This document shows, piece by piece, positions 33,643-42,050 of a DNA stretch of 64,000 bases. Below the pieces are notes generated by a model. It saw nothing but the letters and a program-made list of their open reading frames with translations, ran no database searches and was not told where the DNA came from. The DNA lies in NCBI RefSeq assembly GCF_004364245.1, contig NZ_SOAV01000006.1, forward strand, positions 248,001 to 312,000. The letters run 5' to 3'. The position numbers and the translations under genes were made by a program. This DNA comes from Streptomyces sp. BK208 (GTDB lineage: Bacteria > Actinomycetota > Actinomycetes > Streptomycetales > Streptomycetaceae). Within the stretch, counting starts at the first letter, position 1; every line of letters begins with the position of its first letter.

Positions 33643-33924
33643 ATGCCTCGTAGCTTGAAGAAGGGACCCTTCGTCGACGACCACCTGATCAAGAAGGTGG
33701 ACACGCAGAACGAAGCCGGTACCAAGAACGTCATCAAGACCTGGTCCCGTCGCTCGATGATCGTCCCGGCGATGCTCGGCCACACGATCGCGGTGCACAA
33801 CGGCAAGACCCACATCCCGGTGTTTGTCACCGAGTCCATGGTCGGCCACAAGCTCGGCGAGTTCTCGCCGACGCGCACCTTCCGGGGTCACGTCAAGGAC
33901 GACCGGAAGTCGAAGCGCCGCTAA
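33643..33924 (+). CDS. rpsS: 30S ribosomal protein S19
   Basis: S19 (93 aa) forms part of the 30S head with S13. MPRSLKKGPFVDDHLIKKVD and SRRSMIVPAMLGHTIAVHNG are diagnostic. AAGGA overlaps the last codons of rplB, so expression is coupled; the next gene begins within 20 nt. Confidence 0.98.
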   Translation: MPRSLKKGPFVDDHLIKKVDTQNEAGTKNVIKTWSRRSMIVPAMLGHTIAVHNGKTHIPVFVTESMVGHKLGEFSPTRTFRGHVKDDRKSKRR

Positions 33925-33942
33925 ATGCGGGGTGGAATGACC

Positions 33943-34314
33943 ATGACAAACACTGAAGGGACAACCATGGAAGCCAGGGCCCAGGCGCGGTACATCCGCG
34001 TCACGCCCATGAAGGCCCGCCGCGTGGTGGACCTCATCCGTGGCATGGATGCCACGGAGGCTCAGGCGGTCCTGCGTTTCGCCCCGCAGGCCGCGAGCGT
34101 GCCGGTCGGCAAGGTGCTGGACAGCGCCATTGCCAACGCCGCGCACAACTACGACCACACCGACGCCGACAGCCTCTTCATCTCCGAGGCGTACGTCGAC
34201 GAGGGCCCGACCCTGAAGCGGTTCCGTCCGCGCGCCCAGGGCCGCGCCTACCGGATCCGCAAGCGGACCAGCCACATCACCGTGGTCGTCAGCAGCAAGG
34301 AAGGAACCCGGTAA
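33943..34314 (+). CDS. rplV: 50S ribosomal protein L22
   Basis: L22 contributes the beta-hairpin of the exit tunnel (LKRFRPRAQGRAYRIRKRTS). Three start codons compete: 33937, 33943 and 33967. GGGTGG about 7 nt upstream favours 33943, giving 123 aa; 33967 (MEARAQARYIRVTP, 115 aa) is the start by homology to other bacteria and also has a GAAGGGA upstream. The stop overlaps the rpsC start by one base (TAATG). Confidence 0.95.
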   Translation: MTNTEGTTMEARAQARYIRVTPMKARRVVDLIRGMDATEAQAVLRFAPQAASVPVGKVLDSAIANAAHNYDHTDADSLFISEAYVDEGPTLKRFRPRAQGRAYRIRKRTSHITVVVSSKEGTR

Positions 34315-35147
34315 TGGGCCAGAAGGTAAACCCGCACGGGTTCCGGCTCGGTGTCACGACCGACTTCAAGTCGCGTTGGTACGCCGACAAGCTGTACAAG
34401 GACTACGTCAAGGAAGACGTCGCCATCCGTCGGATGCTGACGTCCGGCATGGAGCGCGCCGGCATCTCCAAGGTCGAGATCGAGCGCACCCGTGACCGCG
34501 TCCGCGTGGACATCCACACGGCTCGTCCGGGCATCGTCATCGGCCGCCGCGGTGCGGAGGCCGACAAGATCCGCGGTCAGCTCGAGAAGCTCACCGGCAA
34601 GCAGGTCCAGCTGAACATCCTCGAGGTCAAGAGCCCCGAGACCGACGCTCAGCTGGTTGCCCAGGCCGTCGCCGAGCAGCTCTCCTCCCGCGTCTCCTTC
34701 CGTCGCGCCATGCGCAAGAGCATGCAGGGCACGATGAAGGCCGGCGCCAAGGGCATCAAGATCCAGTGCGGTGGCCGCCTCGGTGGCGCCGAGATGTCCC
34801 GCTCGGAGTTCTACCGCGAGGGCCGTGTGCCCCTGCACACGCTCCGCGCGAACGTGGACTACGGCTTCTTCGAGGCCAAGACGACCTTCGGCCGCATCGG
34901 CGTGAAGGTCTGGATCTACAAGGGCGACGTCAAGAACATCGCCGAGGTCCGCGCCGAGAACGCCGCCGCCCGCGCCGGCAACCGTCCGGCCCGTGGCGGC
35001 AACGACCGCCCGGCCCGCGGTGGCCGCGGTGGTGGCGAGCGTCGTGGGCGCAAGCCGCAGCAGCAGTCGGCTCCGGCCGCCGAGGCTCCCAAGGCCGACG
35101 CGCCCGCCGCTGCCGCTCCGGCTGAGAGCACCGGAACGGAGGCCTGA
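34314..35147 (+). CDS. rpsC: 30S ribosomal protein S3 with RG-rich C-terminal tail
   Basis: S3 (277 aa) forms part of the mRNA entry channel and helicase. It begins MGQKVNPHGFRLGVTTDFKS and has the KH domain motif GRRGAEADKIR. After about residue 212 a low-complexity tail follows: Gly/Arg-rich repeats such as RPARGGNDRPARGGRGGG, then Ala/Pro/Lys. E. coli S3 (233 aa) lacks it. The tail is common in actinobacteria and may bind RNA. Confidence 0.97.
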   Translation: MGQKVNPHGFRLGVTTDFKSRWYADKLYKDYVKEDVAIRRMLTSGMERAGISKVEIERTRDRVRVDIHTARPGIVIGRRGAEADKIRGQLEKLTGKQVQLNILEVKSPETDAQLVAQAVAEQLSSRVSFRRAMRKSMQGTMKAGAKGIKIQCGGRLGGAEMSRSEFYREGRVPLHTLRANVDYGFFEAKTTFGRIGVKVWIYKGDVKNIAEVRAENAAARAGNRPARGGNDRPARGGRGGGERRGRKPQQQSAPAAEAPKADAPAAAAPAESTGTEA

Positions 35148-35152
35148 CCGAA

Positions 35153-35572
35153 ATGCTGATCCCCCGTAGGGTCAAGCACCGCAAGCAGCACCACCCCAAG
35201 CGCCGCGGCATGGCCAAGGGCGGTACGCAGGTTGCGTTCGGCGAGTACGGCATCCAGGCCCTCACGCCGGCGTACGTGACCAACCGCCAGATCGAGGCGG
35301 CCCGTATCGCGATGACCCGCCACATCAAGCGTGGCGGCAAGGTCTGGATCAACATCTACCCGGACCGCCCGCTCACGAAGAAGCCGGCCGAGACCCGCAT
35401 GGGTTCCGGTAAGGGTTCCCCGGAGTGGTGGATCGCGAACGTGCACCCGGGCCGGGTCATGTTCGAGCTGTCCTACCCCAACGAGAAGATCGCCCGTGAG
35501 GCGCTGACCCGTGCGGCCCACAAGCTGCCGATGAAGTGCCGGATCGTCAAGCGCGAGGCAGGTGAAGCGTGA
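35153..35572 (+). CDS. rplP: 50S ribosomal protein L16
   Basis: L16 (139 aa) helps position A-site tRNA and is a known site of evernimicin/avilamycin resistance. It starts MLIPRRVKHRKQHHPKRRG and contains KPAETRMGSGKGSPEWWIA. It lies 5 nt after rpsC and its TGA shares one base with the rpmC ATG. Confidence 0.98.
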   Translation: MLIPRRVKHRKQHHPKRRGMAKGGTQVAFGEYGIQALTPAYVTNRQIEAARIAMTRHIKRGGKVWINIYPDRPLTKKPAETRMGSGKGSPEWWIANVHPGRVMFELSYPNEKIAREALTRAAHKLPMKCRIVKREAGEA

Positions 35573-35796
35573 TGTCGGCCGGTACCAAGGCGTCCGAGCT
35601 GCGCGAACTGGGTGACGAGGAGCTGCTGAACAAGCTCCGCGAAGCCAAGGAAGAGCTGTTCAACCTCCGCTTCCAGGCGGCGACGGGTCAGCTCGAGAAC
35701 CACGGTCGGCTCAAGGCCGTCCGTAAGGACATCGCGCGGATCTACACCCTGATGCGTGAGCGCGAGCTGGGCATCGAGACGGTGGAGAGCGCCTGA
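35572..35796 (+). CDS. rpmC: 50S ribosomal protein L29
   Basis: L29 (74 aa) lies at the tunnel exit beside L23. The two-helix hairpin ASELRELGDEELLNKLREAKEEL with FNLRFQAATGQLEN is typical. The ATG at 35572 overlaps the rplP stop; a GTG three bases earlier is possible. The stop overlaps the rpsQ start. Confidence 0.97.
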   Translation: MSAGTKASELRELGDEELLNKLREAKEELFNLRFQAATGQLENHGRLKAVRKDIARIYTLMRERELGIETVESA

Positions 35797-36083
35797 TGAG
35801 CGAGAGCAACGTGACTGAAGAGACGAAGGCCGCGCGCGGCTTCCGCAAGACCCGCCAGGGTCTGGTCGTCAGCGACAAGATGGACAAGACCGTCGTCGTC
35901 GCCGTCGAGGACCGCGTGACCCACGCCCTGTACGGCAAGGTCATCCGCCGTACCGAGAAGCTCAAGGCTCACGACGAGCAGAACGCCGCGGGCGTCGGCG
36001 ACCGTGTCCTCCTCATGGAGACCCGGCCGCTGTCCGCGACGAAGCGCTGGCGCGTCGTCGAGGTCCTCGAGAAGGCCAAGTAA
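35796..36083 (+). CDS. rpsQ: 30S ribosomal protein S17
   Basis: S17 (95 aa) is an OB-fold primary rRNA binder. After an acidic 12-residue start it reads FRKTRQGLVVSDKMDKTVVV and later the conserved METRPLSATKRWRV. It is the last gene of the S10 operon; two hairpins follow before rplN. Confidence 0.98.
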   Translation: MSESNVTEETKAARGFRKTRQGLVVSDKMDKTVVVAVEDRVTHALYGKVIRRTEKLKAHDEQNAAGVGDRVLLMETRPLSATKRWRVVEVLEKAK

Positions 36084-36089
36084 GAAATC

Positions 36090-36113
36090 TCCTGCGAGGC
36101 ATTCCCCGCAGGA
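36090..36113 (+). terminator. Small hairpin after rpsQ
   Basis: TCCTGCG (36090-36096) pairs with CGCAGGA (36107-36113) around a 10-nt loop. It precedes the larger hairpin and may add to attenuation. Confidence 0.4.
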
Positions 36114-36128
36114 CAGTTCCGCCAGGCT

Positions 36129-36162
36129 CCGGGAGTCGTTCACCTAGGTGACCGACTCCCGG
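36129..36162 (+). terminator. Long palindromic hairpin between rpsQ and rplN
   Basis: Seventeen-base arms (36129-36145 and 36146-36162) match at 16 positions with no spacer; the centre is CCTAGG. It separates the S10 and spc gene groups and is a likely partial terminator or RNA-processing site. Confidence 0.65.
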
Positions 36163-36190
36163 GGAACCGGCAGACATTCAGGAGATAGAC

Positions 36191-36559
36191 GTGATCCAGC
36201 AGGAGTCGCGACTGCGTGTCGCCGACAACACGGGTGCGAAGGAAATCCTCACCATCCGTGTGCTCGGTGGCTCCGGTCGCCGCTACGCGGGTATCGGTGA
36301 CGTCATCGTCGCCACCGTCAAGGACGCGATCCCCGGTGGCAACGTGAAGAAGGGTGACGTCGTCAAGGCGGTCATCGTTCGCACCGTCAAGGAGCGCCGC
36401 CGTCCGGACGGCTCGTACATCCGCTTCGACGAGAACGCCGCCGTCATTCTGAAGAACGACGGCGACCCTCGCGGCACCCGTATCTTCGGCCCGGTCGGCC
36501 GTGAGCTGCGCGAGAAGAAGTTCATGAAGATCATCTCCCTCGCGCCGGAGGTGCTGTGA
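36191..36559 (+). CDS. rplN: 50S ribosomal protein L14
   Basis: L14 (122 aa) is at the subunit interface. MIQQESRLRVADNTGAKEIL and the signature around GGxxRRYAGIGDVIVATVKD are clear. The start is GTG at 36191, with AGGAGA close upstream. First gene of the spc group; its stop is 2 nt before the rplX start. Confidence 0.97.
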   Translation: MIQQESRLRVADNTGAKEILTIRVLGGSGRRYAGIGDVIVATVKDAIPGGNVKKGDVVKAVIVRTVKERRRPDGSYIRFDENAAVILKNDGDPRGTRIFGPVGRELREKKFMKIISLAPEVL

Positions 36560-36561
36560 GC

Positions 36562-36885
36562 ATGAAGATCAAGAAGGGCGACCTGGTCCAGGTCATCACC
36601 GGTAAGGACAAGGGCAAGCAGGGCAAGGTCATCGCGGCCTTCCCCCGTGAGGACCGCGTCCTGGTCGAGGGTGTCAACCGGGTCAAGAAGCACACCAAGG
36701 CCGGTCCGACCGCTCGCGGTTCGCAGGCCGGCGGCATCGTGACCACCGAGGCCCCGATCCACGTGTCCAACGTTCAGCTGGTCGTGGAGAAGGACGGCAA
36801 CAAGGTCGTCACGCGCGTCGGTTACCGCTTCGACGACGAGGGCAACAAGATCCGCGTTGCCAAGCGGACGGGTGAGGACATCTGA
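36562..36885 (+). CDS. rplX: 50S ribosomal protein L24
   Basis: L24 (107 aa) starts 50S assembly. It begins MKIKKGDLVQVITGKDKGKQ. GGAGGTG (36547-36553) lies 8 nt before the ATG at 36562, which decides this start over a GTG at 36556. Its stop shares one base with the rplE start. Confidence 0.97.
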   Translation: MKIKKGDLVQVITGKDKGKQGKVIAAFPREDRVLVEGVNRVKKHTKAGPTARGSQAGGIVTTEAPIHVSNVQLVVEKDGNKVVTRVGYRFDDEGNKIRVAKRTGEDI

Positions 36886-37442
36886 TGGCTACCACCACCA
36901 CTCCGCGTCTCAAGACGAAGTACCGCGAGGAGATCGCGGGCAAGCTGCGTGAGGAGTTCTCCTACGAGAACGTCATGCAGATCCCCGGCCTCGTGAAGAT
37001 CGTGGTCAACATGGGTGTCGGCGACGCCGCCCGTGACTCGAAGCTGATCGAGGGCGCGATCCGCGACCTGACCACCATCACCGGTCAGAAGCCGGCCGTC
37101 ACCAAGGCCCGCAAGTCCATCGCGCAGTTCAAGCTGCGTGAGGGCCAGCCGATCGGTGCCCACGTCACGCTCCGTGGCGACCGCATGTGGGAGTTCCTGG
37201 ACCGCACCCTGTCGCTGGCGCTGCCGCGCATCCGCGACTTCCGCGGTCTGTCCCCCAAGCAGTTCGACGGTCGTGGCAACTACACCTTCGGTCTCACCGA
37301 GCAGGTCATGTTCCACGAGATCGACCAGGACAAGATCGACCGCACCCGGGGTATGGACATCACCGTGGTGACCACGGCGACCAACGACGCTGAGGGCCGC
37401 GCGCTCCTTCGTCACCTCGGCTTCCCCTTCAAGGAGGCGTGA
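36885..37442 (+). CDS. rplE: 50S ribosomal protein L5
   Basis: L5 (185 aa) binds 5S rRNA and touches P-site tRNA. It starts MATTTTPRLKTKYREEI and carries the KIVVNMGVGDAARDSKLIEG region and ISRxxGMDI-like end (TRGMDITVVTTATND). The stop is 5 nt from rpsZ. Confidence 0.98.
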   Translation: MATTTTPRLKTKYREEIAGKLREEFSYENVMQIPGLVKIVVNMGVGDAARDSKLIEGAIRDLTTITGQKPAVTKARKSIAQFKLREGQPIGAHVTLRGDRMWEFLDRTLSLALPRIRDFRGLSPKQFDGRGNYTFGLTEQVMFHEIDQDKIDRTRGMDITVVTTATNDAEGRALLRHLGFPFKEA

Positions 37443-37447
37443 GCGAG

Positions 37448-37633
37448 ATGGCGAAGAAGGCTCTGATTGCCAAGGCTGCTCGCAAGCCCAAGTTCGGTGT
37501 CCGCGGCTACACGCGCTGCCAGCGCTGCGGCCGTCCGCACTCCGTCTACCGCAAGTTCGGCCTGTGCCGCGTGTGCCTTCGTGAGATGGCTCACCGTGGC
37601 GAGCTGCCGGGCGTGACCAAGAGCTCCTGGTAA
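37448..37633 (+). CDS. rpsZ: 30S ribosomal protein S14, zinc-binding type Z
   Basis: A 61-aa S14 with four zinc-ligand cysteines (Cys24, Cys27, Cys40, Cys43), the C+ type. It is the main S14 copy in actinobacteria; a zinc-free paralogue is often encoded elsewhere under zinc-uptake (Zur) control. The start at 37448 gives the family N-terminus MAKKALIAKAARKPKFGVRG; an in-frame ATG 9 nt earlier is possible. Confidence 0.97.
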   Translation: MAKKALIAKAARKPKFGVRGYTRCQRCGRPHSVYRKFGLCRVCLREMAHRGELPGVTKSSW

Positions 37634-37842
37634 TCCGGTAATTCCGGGTTATTCAGACTCTCGGTAAGCATCTGGGTCGGCAGGGGCCCGGCTCCGCATG
37701 CCTTAGGCTTGTGGGGTTGGGCGTCTGCCGCCCGTACGACTTACTACGCCGTAGGTCCACCGCGCCGCACCCGTCCCGTCTCGGATCGGGGAGAGGGATG
37801 GCGCACCAGGAAACCCCGGCGAGAGAGGCCGAAGGCCAATTC
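37634..37842 (+). other. rpsZ-rpsH intergenic region
   Basis: These 209 bases contain TAGGCT (37704-37709), a possible -10 with no clear -35. No gene is seen. An internal promoter for rpsH onwards is possible. Confidence 0.35.
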
Positions 37843-38241
37843 ATGACCATGACTGATCCGATCGCAGACATGCTTACGCGTCTGCGGAACGCGAACTCGG
37901 CGTACCACGACTCCGTGACGATGCCGGCGTCCAAGATCAAGTCTCACATCGCGGAGATCCTCCAGCAGGAGGGCTTCATCACCGGCTGGAAGACCGAGGA
38001 CGCCGAGGTCGGCAAGAACCTCACCCTCGAGCTGAAGTTCGGTCCGAACCGTGAGCGCTCCATCGCGGGCATCAAGCGGATCTCCAAGCCCGGTCTCCGG
38101 GTGTACGCGAAGTCCACCAACCTGCCCAAGGTGCTGGGTGGCCTCGGCGTGGCGATCATCTCCACGTCCCACGGGCTCCTCACCGACAAGCAGGCCGGCA
38201 AGAAGGGCGTAGGCGGAGAAGTCCTCGCCTACGTCTGGTAA
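37843..38241 (+). CDS. rpsH: 30S ribosomal protein S8
   Basis: S8 (132 aa) binds the central domain of 16S rRNA and in E. coli is the spc-operon repressor. MTMTDPIADMLTRLRNANSA and the C-terminal GVGGEVLAYVW are diagnostic. The ATG at 37843 was kept; 37849 would shorten it by two residues. A 209-nt gap upstream is unusual within this operon. Confidence 0.97.
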   Translation: MTMTDPIADMLTRLRNANSAYHDSVTMPASKIKSHIAEILQQEGFITGWKTEDAEVGKNLTLELKFGPNRERSIAGIKRISKPGLRVYAKSTNLPKVLGGLGVAIISTSHGLLTDKQAGKKGVGGEVLAYVW

Positions 38242-38265
38242 CGGAAGGGAACGGAGGAAACAGCT

Positions 38266-38805
38266 ATGTCGCGCATCGGCAAGCTCCCCATCGCGGTTCC
38301 CGCCGGCGTGGACGTCACCATCGACGGCCGTACGGTCTCGGTCAAGGGCCCCAAGGGCTCGCTGACCCACACCGTCGTGGCGCCGATCGACATCGCCAAG
38401 GGTGAGGACGGCGTTCTGAACGTCACGCGCCCCAACGACGAGCGTCAGAGCAAGGCCCTGCACGGCCTGTCCCGCACGCTGGTGGCGAACATGATCACCG
38501 GCGTGACCCAGGGTTACGTGAAGAAGCTCGAGATCAGCGGTGTCGGTTACCGCGTGCTCGCCAAGGGTTCGAACCTGGAGTTCTCCCTCGGCTACAGCCA
38601 CCCGATCCTGGTCGAGGCCCCCGAGGGCATCACCTTCAAGGTGGAGAACCCGACCCACTTCTCGGTCGAGGGCATCGACAAGCAGAAGGTCGGCGAGGTT
38701 GCGGCCAACATCCGCAAGCTGCGCAAGCCCGACCCGTACAAGGCCAAGGGCGTCAAGTACGAGGGCGAAGTCATCCGCCGCAAGGTCGGAAAGGCGGGTA
38801 AGTAA
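38266..38805 (+). CDS. rplF: 50S ribosomal protein L6
   Basis: L6 (179 aa) sits near the sarcin-ricin loop. [20 protein letters not shown] and the C-terminal [19 protein letters not shown] are typical. It is preceded by GGAGGAAA and lies 24 nt after rpsH. Confidence 0.98.
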
Positions 38806-38808
38806 GCC

Positions 38809-39192
38809 ATGGCATACGGACAGAAGATCCTGAAGGGCGACGCCTACAAGCGCGCCGCGATCAAGCGCCGCCACATCCGGATTCGCAAGAATCTCTCGGG
38901 TACGGCGGAGCGTCCCCGTCTGGTCGTTACCCGCTCGAACCGCCACATCGTGGCCCAGGTGATCGACGACCTCAAGGGTCACACCCTTGCGTCGGCGTCC
39001 ACCCTGGACACCTCGATCCGTGGTGGCGAGGCGGACAAGTCGGCGCAGGCCAAGCAGGTCGGTGCCCTGGTCGCCGAGCGCGCCAAGGCCGCCGGTGTCG
39101 AGGCCGTCGTGTTCGACCGTGGTGGTAACCAGTACGCCGGGCGCATCGCCGCCCTGGCGGACGCCGCCCGCGAAGCCGGACTGAAGTTCTGA
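38809..39192 (+). CDS. rplR: 50S ribosomal protein L18
   Basis: L18 (127 aa) binds 5S rRNA with L5. RRHIRIRKNLSGTAERPRLV and the C-terminal FDRGGNQYAGRIAALADAAR are diagnostic. It lies 3 nt after rplF. Confidence 0.98.
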   Translation: MAYGQKILKGDAYKRAAIKRRHIRIRKNLSGTAERPRLVVTRSNRHIVAQVIDDLKGHTLASASTLDTSIRGGEADKSAQAKQVGALVAERAKAAGVEAVVFDRGGNQYAGRIAALADAAREAGLKF

Positions 39193-39235
39193 GCCGGTTC
39201 CGTATCGCTAGCGGAAACAGAGAGAGGTAATTCCA

Positions 39236-39841
39236 ATGGCTGGACCCCAGCGCCGCGGTGGCGGTGCCGGTGGCGGCGAGCGGCGGGACCGGAAGGGCCG
39301 TGACGGTGGCGCAGGTGCCGCCGAGAAGACCGCTTACGTTGAGCGCGTCGTCGCGATCAACCGCGTCGCCAAGGTTGTGAAGGGTGGTCGTCGCTTCAGC
39401 TTCACCGCGCTGGTCGTGGTGGGCGACGGTGACGGCACCGTGGGTGTCGGATACGGCAAGGCCAAGGAGGTGCCGGCCGCCATCGCCAAGGGCGTTGAGG
39501 AGGCCAAGAAGCACTTCTTCAAGGTCCCCCGCATCCAGGGCACCATCCCGCACCCCATCCAGGGTGAGAAGGCTGCCGGCGTCGTGCTGCTCAAGCCCGC
39601 GTCCCCCGGTACCGGTGTTATCGCCGGTGGTCCGGTGCGCGCCGTGCTCGAGTGCGCCGGTATCCACGACGTGCTGTCGAAGTCGCTCGGCTCCGACAAC
39701 CAGATCAACATCGTGCACGCGACCGTGGAGGCCCTCAAGGGCCTGCAGCGTCCCGAGGAGATCGCGGCCCGCCGTGGTCTGCCGCTCGAGGACGTCGCCC
39801 CCGCGGCTCTTCTCCGTGCGCGTGCCGGGGCGGGTGCGTAA
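39236..39841 (+). CDS. rpsE: 30S ribosomal protein S5
   Basis: S5 (201 aa) contributes to decoding accuracy and the mRNA entry channel. A Gly/Arg-rich start (MAGPQRRGGGAGGGERRDRK) precedes the S5 core with RVVAINRVAKVVKGGRRFSF, near the loop where spectinomycin resistance arises. GAGAGGTAA lies upstream of the ATG. The extension is typical of actinobacteria. Confidence 0.97.
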   Translation: MAGPQRRGGGAGGGERRDRKGRDGGAGAAEKTAYVERVVAINRVAKVVKGGRRFSFTALVVVGDGDGTVGVGYGKAKEVPAAIAKGVEEAKKHFFKVPRIQGTIPHPIQGEKAAGVVLLKPASPGTGVIAGGPVRAVLECAGIHDVLSKSLGSDNQINIVHATVEALKGLQRPEEIAARRGLPLEDVAPAALLRARAGAGA

Positions 39842-39843
39842 TC

Positions 39844-40026
39844 ATGGCGCAGCTCAAGATTACGCAGGTCAAGTCCTACATCGGCAGCAAGCAGAACCAC
39901 CGTGACACCCTGCGTTCCCTTGGTCTCAAGGGGATCAACACGCAGGTCGTCAAGGAGGACCGCCCCGAGTTCCGCGGCATGGTGCACACCGTCCGCCACC
40001 TCGTGTCGGTCGAGGAGGTCGACTGA
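39844..40026 (+). CDS. rpmD: 50S ribosomal protein L30
   Basis: L30 (60 aa): MAQLKITQVKSYIGSKQNHR then DTLRSLGLKGINTQV, typical of the bacterial form. It starts 2 nt after rpsE and ends 2 nt before rplO, so all three are read together. Confidence 0.97.
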   Translation: MAQLKITQVKSYIGSKQNHRDTLRSLGLKGINTQVVKEDRPEFRGMVHTVRHLVSVEEVD

Positions 40027-40028
40027 TC

Positions 40029-40484
40029 ATGGCGGAAAACAACCCGCTCAAGATCCACAACCTCCGTCCCGCCCCGGGCGCCAAGACCGCCAAGACCCGT
40101 GTCGGTCGTGGTGAGGCGTCGAAGGGTAAGACGGCCGGTCGTGGTACCAAGGGCACGAAGGCCCGTTACCAGGTTCCGGAGCGCTTCGAGGGTGGCCAGA
40201 TGCCCCTCCACATGCGTCTTCCGAAGCTGAAGGGCTTCAAGAACCCGTTCAAGACCGAGTTCCAGGTCGTGAACCTCGACAAGCTGTCCGCGCTGTACCC
40301 CGAGGGTGGCGAGGTCACCGTCGAGGGCCTCGTGGCCAAGGGTGCCGTTCGCAAGAACAGCCTCGTCAAGGTCCTCGGCCAGGGCGAGATCTCCGTGGCG
40401 CTGCAGGTGACGGTCGACGCCGTCTCCGGCTCCGCCAAGGAGAAGATCACCGCCGCCGGCGGTACCGTCACCGAGCTCGTCTGA
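40029..40484 (+). CDS. rplO: 50S ribosomal protein L15
   Basis: L15 (151 aa) helps late 50S assembly. The Gly/Lys-rich N-terminus (RPAPGAKTAKTRVGRGEASK) and the glycine-rich TAGRGTKGTKAR are typical. It is the last gene before a terminator-like hairpin and the secY group. Confidence 0.98.
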   Translation: MAENNPLKIHNLRPAPGAKTAKTRVGRGEASKGKTAGRGTKGTKARYQVPERFEGGQMPLHMRLPKLKGFKNPFKTEFQVVNLDKLSALYPEGGEVTVEGLVAKGAVRKNSLVKVLGQGEISVALQVTVDAVSGSAKEKITAAGGTVTELV

Positions 40485-40516
40485 ATCCTTCAGGCGTCTC
40501 GATGACTTGAGCGATC

Positions 40517-40556
40517 CCGACCGGGGATGCCCCACAAATGGGGTATCCCCGGTTGG
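40517..40556 (+). terminator. Hairpin terminator or attenuator after rplO
   Basis: The core stem pairs 40521-40533 with 40540-40552 (13 bp, one G-U); pairing extends to 40517/40556. The loop is ACAAAT. No clear T run follows, so partial read-through into secY is possible. Confidence 0.7.
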
Positions 40557-40736
40557 TCGTTCCAAGGGGAGTACTCCCGCCGGTAAGGTGGCCAGCGCTG
40601 CCCTCTTTCACGGGTGCGTCACATGAGGCACTCTGGGCGGCGGCTCAGCGTTAGTCACTTAGCCGTCCACTTATCAGTCGTCGAACCTCAAGACCGTCAC
40701 CCTTGACGCAGTAGCGCGGGGGTCGCAGGAGGCACC

Positions 40737-42050
40737 GTGCTCACCGCGTTCGCCCGGGCGTTCAAGACGCCCGACCTGCGCAAGAAGCTGCTCTTCACGC
40801 TCGGCATCATCGTGGTGTACCGCCTCGGTACCCACATCCCCATTCCAGGTGTCGACTACAAGAACGTCCAGGAGTGCGTGGACCAGGCGTCCGGCAACCA
40901 GGGCCTGTTCGGCCTGGTCAACATGTTCAGCGGTGGCGCCCTGCTGCAGATCACGGTCTTCGCGCTCGGCATCATGCCGTACATCACGGCGAGCATCATT
41001 CTGCAGCTGCTGACCGTCGTCATCCCGCGTCTGGAAGCCCTCAAGAAGGAGGGCCAGGCCGGTACGGCGAAGATCACGCAGTACACCCGCTACCTGACCA
41101 TCGCGCTCGCCATCCTGCAGGGCACCGGCCTGGTGGCCACCGCCCGCAGCGGCGCCCTCTTCTCCGGCTGCACCGTCGCCGGCCAGATCGTGCCCGACCA
41201 GGCGATCTTCACCACGATCGTCATGGTCATCACCATGACCGCCGGTACGGCCGTCGTCATGTGGCTCGGCGAGCTGATCACCGACCGCGGCATCGGCAAC
41301 GGCATGTCGATCCTGATGTTCATCTCGATCGCCGCGACCTTCCCGTCCGCGATGTGGGCGATCAAGACGTCGGGCGACCTGGCGGACGGCTGGATCGAGT
41401 TCGGCACGGTGATCCTGGTCGGCCTGGTGATGGTCGGTCTCGTGGTCTTCGTCGAGCAGGCCCAGCGCCGCATCCCGGTCCAGTACGCGAAGCGCATGAT
41501 CGGCCGCCGCTCCTACGGCGGCACGTCGACGTACATCCCGCTCAAGGTGAACCAGGCGGGTGTCATCCCCGTCATCTTCGCCTCGTCGCTGCTCTACATC
41601 CCGGCGCTGATCGTCCAGTTCTCGAACTCGACGGCGGGCTGGGCCACCTGGATCACGAAGAACCTCGCGGACACCGCGGCGACGCCGCACATCATCCTGT
41701 ACTTCTTCCTGATCGTGTTCTTCGCCTTCTTCTACGTGGCCATCTCGTTCAACCCCGAGGAAGTCGCGGACAACATGAAGAAGTATGGTGGCTTCATCCC
41801 GGGCATCCGGGCTGGCCGACCGACCGCTGAGTACCTGAGCTACGTACTCAACCGGATCACCTGGCCGGGTTCGCTGTACTTGGGCCTGATCGCTCTCGTC
41901 CCGACAATGGCGTTGGCTGGTTTCGGGGCAAACCAGAACTTCCCGTTCGGTGGCACCAGCATCCTGATCATCGTGGGTGTCGGTCTCGAGACGGTGAAGC
42001 AGATCGAGAGCCAGCTCCAGCAGCGCAATTACGAAGGGTTCCTCCGCTGA
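40737..42050 (+). CDS. secY: Protein translocase channel subunit SecY
   Basis: A 437-aa polytopic membrane protein, the channel of the Sec translocon with SecE and SecG. It begins MLTAFARAFKTPDLRKKLLF and shows about ten membrane helices; the conserved plug and lateral-gate regions include GIMPYITASIILQLL and the cytosolic loop AQRRIPVQYAKRMIGRR. The start is GTG with GCAGGAGG (40725-40732) upstream. Its TGA overlaps the adk ATG by one base. Confidence 0.98.
   Translation: MLTAFARAFKTPDLRKKLLFTLGIIVVYRLGTHIPIPGVDYKNVQECVDQASGNQGLFGLVNMFSGGALLQITVFALGIMPYITASIILQLLTVVIPRLEALKKEGQAGTAKITQYTRYLTIALAILQGTGLVATARSGALFSGCTVAGQIVPDQAIFTTIVMVITMTAGTAVVMWLGELITDRGIGNGMSILMFISIAATFPSAMWAIKTSGDLADGWIEFGTVILVGLVMVGLVVFVEQAQRRIPVQYAKRMIGRRSYGGTSTYIPLKVNQAGVIPVIFASSLLYIPALIVQFSNSTAGWATWITKNLADTAATPHIILYFFLIVFFAFFYVAISFNPEEVADNMKKYGGFIPGIRAGRPTAEYLSYVLNRITWPGSLYLGLIALVPTMALAGFGANQNFPFGGTSILIIVGVGLETVKQIESQLQQRNYEGFLR

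Noticed and set aside
32629..34275. A 548-codon open frame antisense to rplB, rpsS and rplV
   Set aside because: It lies wholly over conserved ribosomal protein genes and has no coding signature of its own.
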